Source of the DNA: DASCOT01 sp036012155 | Lineage (GTDB): Bacteria > Acidobacteriota > UBA890 > WLXD01 | DNA length: 8,150 nucleotides | Assembly (NCBI GenBank): GCA_036012155.1 | Contig: DASCOT010000209.1 | Span: forward strand, 1-8,150 | Direction: 5' to 3' | Part shown: in pieces, positions 1 to 6,258 of the stretch | How the letters are laid out: the number at the start of each line of letters is the position of its first letter | How positions within the stretch are numbered: position 1 is the first letter of the stretch | Program-made: the position numbers and the translations under genes | Notes under the pieces: model-generated | The model's input: only the letters and a program-made list of their open reading frames with translations | Told to the model about the DNA's origin: nothing | Database searches by the model: none

Positions 1-673
1 CGATCAAGGTCTCGCTAGTGTGGCCGATGTTGCTGCGCTGCTCGTGCAGCACATCGCCGGCGTCACGCTGGACCCCGGTCCAGAACAGCATGATCTGTCG
101 AAACAGCTCACTCGTCCCGTTTCCGCGAAGCCAGACCGAGTCGAGGTGGACCCGACCGTCACGCTGGAATCCGATGTAGTTTAGTCCGCCGAAGGCCGCC
201 GCGTATTGATCCTGCTTGCCGATTGGGCGGCGCAATACGTCGATCTCTACATGGCAGGCCTCCTCCGCGAGCTGGCCGGCGGCAACATCCTCGCCTCGCA
301 TTGTGTGCAGAGCGTAGAGCAAGCCCACAGCGAAGCTGCTGGACGAACCGAGACCCGAGGATGCCGGGAGATCAGACGCCGTGGCAATGAAGAGGGGCGG
401 CTCAACTTCCACGAGCCGCAGGCACTCGCGGGCGATGTCGTTCTCGATCGCATCGAGGCTGTTGACGTGCTCGGTCGTCGAGTAGCTCAGGCGGTAGACT
501 TCTTCGAAGAGCGGGCTGTGCCGCTTCACGGTCACATAGATGTACTTGTCGATCGCGGCACTGACCACGGCACCGCCGTGACGCTGATAGAAGTCCGGCA
601 GATCCGTACCGCCACCGGCGAAGCTCAACCGTTGCGGAGTGATCGTCGTGACCGCTCGAGGCAGCGTCACCAT
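1..673 (-). CDS. hddA: D-glycero-D-manno-heptose 7-phosphate kinase (HddA-type GHMP kinase), C-terminus outside window
   Basis: Reading the minus strand from an ATG at 673-671 gives 224 uninterrupted codons to the left edge with no stop, so the gene is cut by the window; family members are about 340 residues, so roughly the last third is missing. Visible motifs: FAGGGTD at residues 18-24 (substrate-binding start typical of HddA), the GHMP ATP-binding motif PASSGLGSSSS at 103-113, and GKQDQYAAAFGG at 152-163, which is highly characteristic of this kinase group. In the known pathway the enzyme phosphorylates D-glycero-D-manno-heptose 7-phosphate at C1 in the cytoplasm, giving the 1,7-bisphosphate that a GmhB phosphatase then uses. 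The ATG overlaps the stop of the upstream hddC-gmhB fusion by 7 nt (ATGGTGA), and a GGGAA lies 8 nt upstream; a GTG one codon later (670-668) is possible but its spacing is worse. The neighbouring isomerase, phosphatase and nucleotidyltransferase support the heptose assignment. Confidence 0.9.
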   Translation of the reverse strand, partial: MVTLPRAVTTITPQRLSFAGGGTDLPDFYQRHGGAVVSAAIDKYIYVTVKRHSPLFEEVYRLSYSTTEHVNSLDAIENDIARECLRLVEVEPPLFIATASDLPASSGLGSSSSFAVGLLYALHTMRGEDVAAGQLAEEACHVEIDVLRRPIGKQDQYAAAFGGLNYIGFQRDGRVHLDSVWLRGNGTSELFRQIMLFWTGVQRDAGDVLHEQRSNIGHTSETLI

Positions 674-1920
674 GCTCGAGCTTCCCACGCCTCGAAGCGC
701 GCGACAATCCACGGCACCGCCTCGACCAAGGTCGCCACCGTCAGAGCCGGCTTCGCACCAGCGCCCGGGTCCTGGTCACGCTCCGGGCCGACCAGGACGC
801 TCAAGCACTCAGCGTTAAAGGCCGCGCGGCTGTCCCGTGGATCGTCGCCCACGTACACCGTTCGATCCATTCGCAGCAGGTGATCGCGCGAGGCGCTGAA
901 GAACATCCCAGGCTCGGGCTTCCGGCAACTGCATTTCTCGTCCCAGTGGTGGGGACAAACGTAGACGTCCAGCACGTCGATCCCGCGCGTGCCGAGCTCG
1001 GTCACCATTCGCCCGTTCATCTCCTCCACGGCCTCCGCCTCCAGCATTCCGCGCGCGATTCCCGCCTGATTGGAGAGGACGATGAAGCTGAACCCTCTTT
1101 CTGCCAGCTGCCGCATCGCCTCGACCGTCTCGTCGATCCAGTGGAACTGGTCCCACCCGGTCACATACTCCCCGACCGGCGGACGCTCGTTGATCGTTCC
1201 GTCGCGATCGATCAAGACCGTTCGCTTGATTTCGAGGTATCGTTCCGTGAGCCTCCATCGTGCATTATCGGAAATGCTGTGATAGGGATCGTGCGACACC
1301 ATGGCGGACACGCGACCACGATTCGTAAGCGCCTCCAGAATACGCGAGAAACTGACGTCCGGCTCTCCCATCTCCGCCAGTACGTGATCTCGATCGACGA
1401 TCATGTAGCCAATCTCGACGTGATCCAGACCTGACGCCGCGCGGCTCGAGTCGTACAACTCGATGCTGTCGTCCGCGGCCAGGCGGATGTTGCCCTGTTC
1501 CTTCGGTTGAAGCAGCAAAGTAACGGGCTTGGCTCGTGTCTCGTAGACCGCGGCCAGCTTCTCCAGATTGAGCGGGACGTAATTGTCCGAGTACAGCAAT
1601 AGGAAGCGCTCCTCGAGCATCGACCTGGCTTCCCAGACGCGCCGGCCCGTCTTCCACTCGGCCGGGCCGGCCGAGTAGGCGATGCGGACGCCATACGCCG
1701 ATCCGTCGCCGAACCGTTCCTGGATCATGTGGCCCAGATAGCCGGTCAGCAGAACAATCCGTCGAATTCCCTGTTCGCGAAGCTGGTCGAGCAGGTAGGC
1801 AAGAAACGGCCGACCGTGAATGGGTGCCAGCGGCTTGGGGATCGTGTCGGTCAGCGGCCGAAGGCGGGTTCCGAGTCCACCGCACAGGATCACGGCCTGC
1901 CGCGGGGGAGTCGCAGTCAC
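667..1920 (-). CDS. hddC-gmhB: Bifunctional heptose-1-phosphate nucleotidyltransferase / heptose-1,7-bisphosphate 7-phosphatase (HddC-GmhB fusion)
   Basis: This 417-residue protein joins two enzymes. Residues 1 to about 230 are a sugar-1-phosphate nucleotidyltransferase: signature GGLGTRLRPL at 14-23, the Lys of IPKPLAPI at 27-34, and a metal-binding Asp in YSDNY (D112). Residues about 232-400 are a HAD-IIIA phosphatase: nucleophile and acid in IDRDGTIN (D238, D240), motif II Ser in LSNQAGIARG (S283), zinc ligands CPH...CSC (C322, H324, C330, C332), motif III Lys in CRKP (K334) and GDDPRD at 358-363. The phosphatase half should remove the C7 phosphate of heptose 1,7-bisphosphate, and the transferase half should couple heptose 1-phosphate to a nucleotide (GDP in the characterised HddC pathway). 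The nucleotide and anomer cannot be read from sequence. The GTG start overlaps the preceding stop as GTGA, with GGGGGA at 1927-1932 six nt upstream. The zinc loop (five residues between H324 and C330) is shorter than in E. coli GmhB and resembles the histidinol-phosphatase spacing. Confidence 0.88.
   Translation of the reverse strand: MTATPPRQAVILCGGLGTRLRPLTDTIPKPLAPIHGRPFLAYLLDQLREQGIRRIVLLTGYLGHMIQERFGDGSAYGVRIAYSAGPAEWKTGRRVWEARSMLEERFLLLYSDNYVPLNLEKLAAVYETRAKPVTLLLQPKEQGNIRLAADDSIELYDSSRAASGLDHVEIGYMIVDRDHVLAEMGEPDVSFSRILEALTNRGRVSAMVSHDPYHSISDNARWRLTERYLEIKRTVLIDRDGTINERPPVGEYVTGWDQFHWIDETVEAMRQLAERGFSFIVLSNQAGIARGMLEAEAVEEMNGRMVTELGTRGIDVLDVYVCPHHWDEKCSCRKPEPGMFFSASRDHLLRMDRTVYVGDDPRDSRAAFNAECLSVLVGPERDQDPGAGAKPALTVATLVEAVPWIVARFEAWEARAW
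682..686 (-). promoter_or_regulatory. Ribosome-binding site of the HddA-type kinase
   Basis: The minus strand reads GGGAA here, 8 nt before the ATG at 673 and 11 nt before the alternative GTG at 670. It lies inside the 3' end of the upstream fusion gene. The spacing favours the ATG start. This is a modest Shine-Dalgarno match, and coupling to termination of the upstream gene may matter more. Confidence 0.45.
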
Positions 1921-2828
1921 TCACGATCCCCCGGCTGGAACCCGACGCTATCGATGCGAAGCTCGCCGTTCAGCGCCGCAAGCGTCCTGTCGATGCCCTC
2001 CTCGAGACCGATGCGTCCGCGCCAGCCGGTGAGGCTATGGATCTTGCTAACATCTGCCCAATACCCTCGACCCTCTCGAGGGGCGAGGAAAGGACGCTTC
2101 TTGCCATAGTAGTCCGCAACTCTATTCGCGATCTGGCCTACCTTGGTTGGCTGGCCGCTCCCGACGTTGAAGACACCGGACGGCGCAGCAGTCGCCGCCA
2201 GGGTCATCAGCGCAGCCGCGACGTCATCAACGTGCACGAAGTCCTGCACCGCCTCTGGTTCGCGGATGTCCGGCTCCTGGCCGGCCGCGTATGCTGAATG
2301 GAGGTGCGGGATAAGCGACATGGACCTCTGCCCCGGACCGTAGACAAAGAAGATCCGGGCCCACCGGTATTCGAAACCCCTCACGCGCGCAATGCTCGCC
2401 AACAGTCGTAGTAGCGCTTCCTTTGTCGCTGCGAACACATCCACGGCGAGCGGCGGATCGTCTTCGGCTACCGCACCCGACGCGTTGCCATACTCCCAGC
2501 AGGTGCCGGCTACGACCACGCGCTTTACACCGGACCGTGACACGGCGTCGAGAAGACGGATGCTGGCGTCCAGATTCACGCGACATCGCTCGAGCGAGTA
2601 GTCCGGCAGGCCCTCCCACGCAAGATGCAGGCACCAGTCTGGCCGGAATCTCGAGATCTCACCGAGCCAGTCGCCGCTCTTTCCCAGGTCGGCGGTGATC
2701 GAGTTCAGGCCATGCCGACGCGGCAGCCGATCGGGGTCACGGGAGAGACACAGGACATCGTGCTCTCCAAGGAGTGACAGCATCCGGCTGCCAAGAAACC
2801 CCGTTGCCCCGGTCAAGAGGACGCGCAC
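1917..2828 (-). CDS. NAD(P)-dependent sugar epimerase/reductase-like SDR with Phe at the catalytic Tyr position
   Basis: This 303-residue extended SDR has the N-terminal dinucleotide motif TGATGFLG (6-13) and the family's Ser/Thr site in AGTCWEYG (T109). The usual YxxxK is FAATK, with F132 (TTC codon) and K136. It also has FVYGPGQ at 161-167 and QDFVHVDDVA at 195-204. Length is normal for a nucleotide-sugar 4-ketoreductase or epimerase. By family it would bind NAD(P) and a nucleotide sugar in the cytoplasm, probably reducing or epimerising a keto-heptose or deoxysugar. Without the Tyr, standard SDR catalysis is doubtful, so it may be impaired, use another acid, or be a non-catalytic partner. 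The GTG start is nearly forced, because an in-frame stop lies only two codons upstream. That stop is the terminator of the preceding epimerase gene, so the two genes share a reading frame. No clear Shine-Dalgarno is visible. The 3' end overlaps the hddC-gmhB fusion by 4 nt. It resembles the SDR at 6259-7194. Confidence 0.85.
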   Translation of the reverse strand: MRVLLTGATGFLGSRMLSLLGEHDVLCLSRDPDRLPRRHGLNSITADLGKSGDWLGEISRFRPDWCLHLAWEGLPDYSLERCRVNLDASIRLLDAVSRSGVKRVVVAGTCWEYGNASGAVAEDDPPLAVDVFAATKEALLRLLASIARVRGFEYRWARIFFVYGPGQRSMSLIPHLHSAYAAGQEPDIREPEAVQDFVHVDDVAAALMTLAATAAPSGVFNVGSGQPTKVGQIANRVADYYGKKRPFLAPREGRGYWADVSKIHSLTGWRGRIGLEEGIDRTLAALNGELRIDSVGFQPGDRE

Positions 2829-2834
2829 GGCAGG

Positions 2835-3383
2835 TCAGGTCCGCCCTAGTGACGTCGGGTCGAAGTCAGGAAAGGTGCGATCCCTCTCGGAGATCACCTT
2901 GGGCTCCATGGGCCAGCCGAAGTCGAACGCAGGGTCGTTGTAGCGGATCCCCCGGGATGACTCGGGAGCGAACATCTCGCTCATGTAGTAGTGGATCGTC
3001 GTGCCCGGAGCTGTCGTCAGCCACGCATTGGCACAGCCCGCTGGTACATGCAGGCTCTGTCGGTCATCGGCCGAAATCCGCACAGGTACCCACCGCATGA
3101 ACATCGGGGAGTCCGGCCGTAGGTCCAGGACGATGTCGTACAGGGCTCCGGTCAGACAGGAGAGCGTCTTCGCTTCCGCGCAGGAGCCAATCTGGTAGTG
3201 GAGTCCGCGCAGAGTGCCGAGTTGTGGGTTCTCCGAGATGTTGCCCTGAACCGCGGCAGGGTCGAGGCCGTGTGCGGCAAACTCGTCGGCGCAGAAGTGA
3301 CGGCGGAAGCTGCCACGCTCGTCGGCAAATACCACCGGTTCGATGAGCCACACTCCCGGCAGCGCGAGTTCGACGAACCTCAT
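2835..3383 (-). CDS. Nucleotide-sugar 3,5-epimerase family protein (RmlC/RfbC-like cupin)
   Basis: This 182-residue protein has the usual length and layout of dTDP-4-dehydrorhamnose 3,5-epimerase: FADERGSF at 19-26, LRGLHYQ at 58-64 (R59, catalytic His62), K72, Y132, and a GIRYNDP block at 145-151. Asp168 aligns with the Asp that pairs with the catalytic His (D169 in E. coli RfbC). Family members epimerise C3 and/or C5 of 4-keto-6-deoxy nucleotide sugars in the cytoplasm. Differences from E. coli RfbC, by my alignment from memory, are N119 in GCANAW where RfbC has His (GFAHGF), and F138 where RfbC has Tyr. With heptose genes around it, a keto-heptose substrate like those of the Campylobacter heptose 3,5-epimerases is plausible; a dTDP-hexose is also possible because no rmlA, rmlB or rmlD is seen. 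The ATG overlaps the methyltransferase stop as ATGA. No strong Shine-Dalgarno is visible, so coupling is likely. Confidence 0.88.
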   Translation of the reverse strand: MRFVELALPGVWLIEPVVFADERGSFRRHFCADEFAAHGLDPAAVQGNISENPQLGTLRGLHYQIGSCAEAKTLSCLTGALYDIVLDLRPDSPMFMRWVPVRISADDRQSLHVPAGCANAWLTTAPGTTIHYYMSEMFAPESSRGIRYNDPAFDFGWPMEPKVISERDRTFPDFDPTSLGRT

Positions 3384-4621
3384 GAGACGACAATCACCGG
3401 CTCACCAGGGAGTGGAACAATCACCTCTCCGTGCCAACCTTGCTCGGCGCGAATCTGAGCGAGAATCTCGTCGCGGAAGTTCCAGGCGAGCAGCAAGACG
3501 ACGTCCGGCTCGAGCGCGAAGGCCTGCTCGGGCAGGACGATCGGGATGTCGGTTCCCGGAGTATAAGTGTCCTGCTTGAGCGGCGCCCGGTCGGCGATGA
3601 CCTCGAGGTGGCGCGAGTCAATGTCGCAGAAGTTGAGCAACGTTGAGCTGCGCGCGGACGCCCCGTAGCCGATCAGGCGCTTCCCCCGGGCGCGCTTCGA
3701 CTCGACCAGTTCCCTGAGGGCGACACGATGGTGCCGGCACCGCTCGCCGAACTCCTGCCATGGTTCGGCGCGTGCGACGCCGAGATCACGCTCCCGCGTG
3801 AGCACCGCGTCGAAGTCCGCGCTCCGCGGACGGTCGGCCTTCGCGAAGTAGACGACGAGCGAGCCGCCGCTGATGGGACTCGCGGTTACGTCGAATGGCT
3901 TCAGATCGAGCTGTCCGAGCAGCCGACTCACGCTGTGTAGCGAATGATAAAATAGGTGCTCATGGTAGATGGAATCGTAGTGGAGCTCCTCGAGGATCAC
4001 CTCGGCGCTGTGGAACTCGATCGCGCCCGTCCCGTCGGCGCGCAGGCAGTGCGCCATGCCCGCCACCACGTCGTTCGCGTCCGCGACGTGCGGGATGACG
4101 TTGCGCGCGAACACGGCATCTGCCTCCCCCTGCTCGGCGACGATCCGCCGCGCGACGTCCAGGCCGAAGAACTCAGGGAGCGTCGGGATATCGTCTTGTT
4201 CGGCGCTCGCCGCGACGTTCCGCGCCGGGTCCACGCCGAGGACGCGGTGCCCGTGCTCCGCAAACGGCCTAAGGAAGGTGCCGTCATTGCTGGCGACCTC
4301 GACAACGCTCAAGGCGCCGGGTCCGGAACGAGCCAGAAGCTGCTCGCAGAAGACCGTACTGTAGCTGCGCGCGCCTTCAGAGGTCCCAGTCACCCACACG
4401 TAGTGGTCGAACAGGATCCCCGGGTCCACGGTTTCCGTCAGCTGAACCGTCCCGCAGACCCCGCAGCGACACAACTCTAGCGGGAAGCTAGGGAGCACTT
4501 CAGACACGTCACGGCGCAGGCTGTTGGCGAGCGGCTGGCAGCCGAGGTCGAGCACCGGCTCGATGGCGCGCTTCTCGCAGACGCGACACCGATCGATCGT
4601 GATGGATGCCGTATGGCTCAC
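3380..4621 (-). CDS. SAM-dependent sugar C-methyltransferase (zinc-binding, three-domain family)
   Basis: This 413-residue protein has the full three-part layout of sugar C-methyltransferases such as TylC3, NovU and TcaB9. An N-terminal zinc domain has C12xxC15 and C53xxC56, with LDLGCQPLAN at 25-33. A Rossmann SAM-binding core has VVEVASNDGTFL at 106-117. The catalytic segment is YHEHLFY at 219-225; its Glu221/His222 match the catalytic Glu-His of TcaB9. The C-terminal domain has IGYGASARSSTLLNF at 317-331. Known members transfer a methyl group to a carbon (usually C3) next to a keto group of a nucleotide-linked deoxysugar, forming a branched-chain sugar. Here the substrate is unknown; the heptose enzymes around it make a methylated heptose derivative possible. 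The GTG start overlaps the preceding SDR stop by 4 nt (GTGA), and the 3' end overlaps the epimerase start by 4 nt (ATGA). No good Shine-Dalgarno is seen before the GTG. Confidence 0.9.
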   Translation of the reverse strand: MSHTASITIDRCRVCEKRAIEPVLDLGCQPLANSLRRDVSEVLPSFPLELCRCGVCGTVQLTETVDPGILFDHYVWVTGTSEGARSYSTVFCEQLLARSGPGALSVVEVASNDGTFLRPFAEHGHRVLGVDPARNVAASAEQDDIPTLPEFFGLDVARRIVAEQGEADAVFARNVIPHVADANDVVAGMAHCLRADGTGAIEFHSAEVILEELHYDSIYHEHLFYHSLHSVSRLLGQLDLKPFDVTASPISGGSLVVYFAKADRPRSADFDAVLTRERDLGVARAEPWQEFGERCRHHRVALRELVESKRARGKRLIGYGASARSSTLLNFCDIDSRHLEVIADRAPLKQDTYTPGTDIPIVLPEQAFALEPDVVLLLAWNFRDEILAQIRAEQGWHGEVIVPLPGEPVIVVS

Positions 4622-5673
4622 GATGATGCGGTCGACCAGCGCAGATCTGCATCGAGCCGCCCGGACTCTTGCAGGTGATTCAGCTGGCTGAGGCGGTTAG
4701 TCGTGCGGCCCCGGAATTGTTCCTCGGTGAAGCCGATGCGTCTGAAAAGGTCGACTAGCTCTGCCCCGCCGCGATCGAGATCCCATTCGGGTCGATACCA
4801 GTCCTTCAACTCGCTGAGTATTCTCGCAAATCCGACGCGATAGGTGCGGGCATCCGGCCCGTGCTCGCCGGTGTAGGTGATCCCGCTGCCAGGAACAGTC
4901 CTCCCCGCAGCTTCCGCGAGGTCGCGGACCGTGTAGTTGCCGTTCTCGATACCGACGTTGTAGGACCGACCGGCCACCACCGCTGCTGGCGCCTCCAGGC
5001 CTGCGACGAACGCCGAGCATGCATCACGAACGTGCAGGACCGGCCGCCATGGTGTGCCGTCGCTCTTGATCTCGATCCTCCCCGTCGTGTAGGCACACGC
5101 GACGAGGTTGTTGAAAACGACGTCACAGCGCAGCCGGGGGCTCGCCCCGAACACCGTGGATGGGCGAAAGCAGACCACCGTGAAATCGGGTGTCGCCAAC
5201 TGCTTGAGCGCGAGCTCGGCCTCCCACTTGGTTCGGGCGTAGGCAGTGATCGCGTTCTTCTCGCTGTCGTCCTCATCCAGCTCTCCGCCGGTGTTTGCGA
5301 CACCGTACATGCTCTGCGACGACGCATACACAAAACGCCGGACTCCAGCCTCCAGCGCCAGCGTGGCCAGGCGTATGCTGGCCTGAAGGTTGATCTGCTC
5401 CGTCAGCCTGGGCGAGAACTCTCCCAACGGGTCGTTGGACAACGCGGCAAGATGGACAACGGCATCCACACCCACGAGATCGGCGCCGCTGACATCGCGG
5501 ATGTCGCGGTTGATCGAGACATCGGGCGGCGGGGCCTCGTCGACCAGGCAATCTTCGTAGTAACCAGTGTCCAGCCCGACCACTGGATAACCGCGCTCCG
5601 CGAGCACCCCGGTCAATACCGATCCGACGTAGCCTTTGTCCCCGGTGACGAGGACCTTCCCCTTCGAGGTCAC
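4618..5673 (-). CDS. NAD(P)-dependent nucleotide-sugar epimerase/reductase (extended SDR)
   Basis: This 351-residue extended SDR has the dinucleotide motif TGDKGYVG (10-17), HLAALSNDPLGEF at 74-86, the Ser site in YASSQSMYG (116-124) and an intact YARTK (Y145, K149). Conserved parts of the sugar-binding half include FRPSTVFG (169-176) and LHVRD (213-217). Where 4,6-dehydratases carry Thr-Asp-Glu, this protein has Ser-Gln-Ser (119-121), so it is probably not a dehydratase but an epimerase, reductase or oxidoreductase. The C-terminal tail, ending with LDADLRW at 340-346, is a conserved type I associate with SDRs encoded in surface-sugar loci, but its substrate is not assignable from sequence. 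The GTG start overlaps the isomerase stop (GTGA) and has a good GGGAG at 5679-5683 with 5-nt spacing. The stop overlaps the C-methyltransferase start, so the two products are likely made together and may act in one pathway. Confidence 0.86.
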   Translation of the reverse strand: MTSKGKVLVTGDKGYVGSVLTGVLAERGYPVVGLDTGYYEDCLVDEAPPPDVSINRDIRDVSGADLVGVDAVVHLAALSNDPLGEFSPRLTEQINLQASIRLATLALEAGVRRFVYASSQSMYGVANTGGELDEDDSEKNAITAYARTKWEAELALKQLATPDFTVVCFRPSTVFGASPRLRCDVVFNNLVACAYTTGRIEIKSDGTPWRPVLHVRDACSAFVAGLEAPAAVVAGRSYNVGIENGNYTVRDLAEAAGRTVPGSGITYTGEHGPDARTYRVGFARILSELKDWYRPEWDLDRGGAELVDLFRRIGFTEEQFRGRTTNRLSQLNHLQESGRLDADLRWSTASS

Positions 5674-6248
5674 GAGCTCTCCCGGCTCTGGGCGATCCTG
5701 TCAATCGCGGCAAGCAGCCACGATTGATGCGTAGTCTCGACGATGTTGTAGCTGCTGCTGTTGACCCACAAGTTGAGGTCTCCGAGGGTGCGCAGGCGAT
5801 TCTCGGCGGCGAAGCCCGACAGCGTAACGACGCTCAGGCCGAGCTCGCGCGCCCGGGCTGCGGCATTCACCACATTCTGCGATTCGCCGCTGCTGCTGAT
5901 GAGCACGACAACGTCACCGGCGTCCCCATAGAACTCGGTGGCCTTGGCGATCCAATTCTCGTAGCCGTAGTCATTTCCGAAACAGGTGATCAGGTCGACT
6001 TCGTTGAAGTTAACCGCCCGGATTCCCGAGGCTTTGGTGAGATCGACGGCCACGTGGCTCGCGATTGCCGCACTTGCGCCGTTGCCGGCAAGGACGACCT
6101 TCCGCCCGCGCTCGCGCGCTTGGACGAGACTGTTGCAGAGCGCGTCGAGCTGGTCGGCCGACGCGTCGCGCAGGCGCCGGGCGAGCTCGTCGAAGTACCC
6201 CTCATAGAAGAGGTGCGAACTGGGCGGTTCTCGGTTGTCGTAACTCAT
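5670..6248 (-). CDS. gmhA: SIS-domain phosphosugar isomerase, GmhA-like (sedoheptulose 7-phosphate isomerase)
   Basis: From the ATG at 6248 the product is 192 residues, the same size as E. coli GmhA, and is a single SIS domain. Motifs: GNGASAAIASH at 55-65 with H65 and D69, ISSSGESQNV at 117-126 (phosphate-binding serines), and the C-terminal IVETTH at 169-174. GmhA converts sedoheptulose 7-phosphate to D-glycero-D-manno-heptose 7-phosphate in the cytoplasm, the first step of heptose activation. The HddA-type kinase and HddC-GmhB fusion downstream make that role likely. By my alignment from memory, the GmhA metal/catalytic set (His, Glu, Gln, His) appears here as H65, D69, E171 and L179, so it is not canonical and another phosphosugar substrate is possible. 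The open frame extends upstream to 6365, but that would overlap the preceding SDR by over 100 nt and precede the conserved domain. The ATG follows that SDR's stop by 10 nt with no clear Shine-Dalgarno, suggesting reinitiation. Confidence 0.82.
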   Translation of the reverse strand: MSYDNREPPSSHLFYEGYFDELARRLRDASADQLDALCNSLVQARERGRKVVLAGNGASAAIASHVAVDLTKASGIRAVNFNEVDLITCFGNDYGYENWIAKATEFYGDAGDVVVLISSSGESQNVVNAAARARELGLSVVTLSGFAAENRLRTLGDLNLWVNSSSYNIVETTHQSWLLAAIDRIAQSRESS

Positions 6249-6258
6249 GATCAGGGGA

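Noticed and set aside
402..707. Minus-strand open frame of 101 codons at the kinase
   Set aside because: It is out of frame with the GHMP kinase motifs; the true frame starts at 673 and stays open to the left edge.
206..883. Long plus-strand open frame (225 codons)
   Set aside because: It lies antisense to the HddA-type kinase and the fusion gene, whose motifs are intact on the minus strand. The translation is Arg/His/Ala-rich with no recognisable motif, typical of GC-rich shadow frames.
1917..2828. Pseudogene call for the Phe132 SDR
   Set aside because: The frame is complete, of normal length and with all other motifs kept, and it overlaps its downstream neighbour by 4 nt; one substitution is not enough to call it a pseudogene.
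655..3990. Many CTCGAG hexamers across the window
   Set aside because: They fall irregularly inside coding regions and are explained by frequent Leu-Glu and Ser/Arg codon pairs in GC-rich genes; there is no regular spacing or flanking conservation.
4861..5727. Plus-strand open frame of 288 codons
   Set aside because: It is antisense to the SDR at 4618-5673, which has complete family motifs. The length reflects scarcity of stops in high-GC DNA, and no domain is recognisable.
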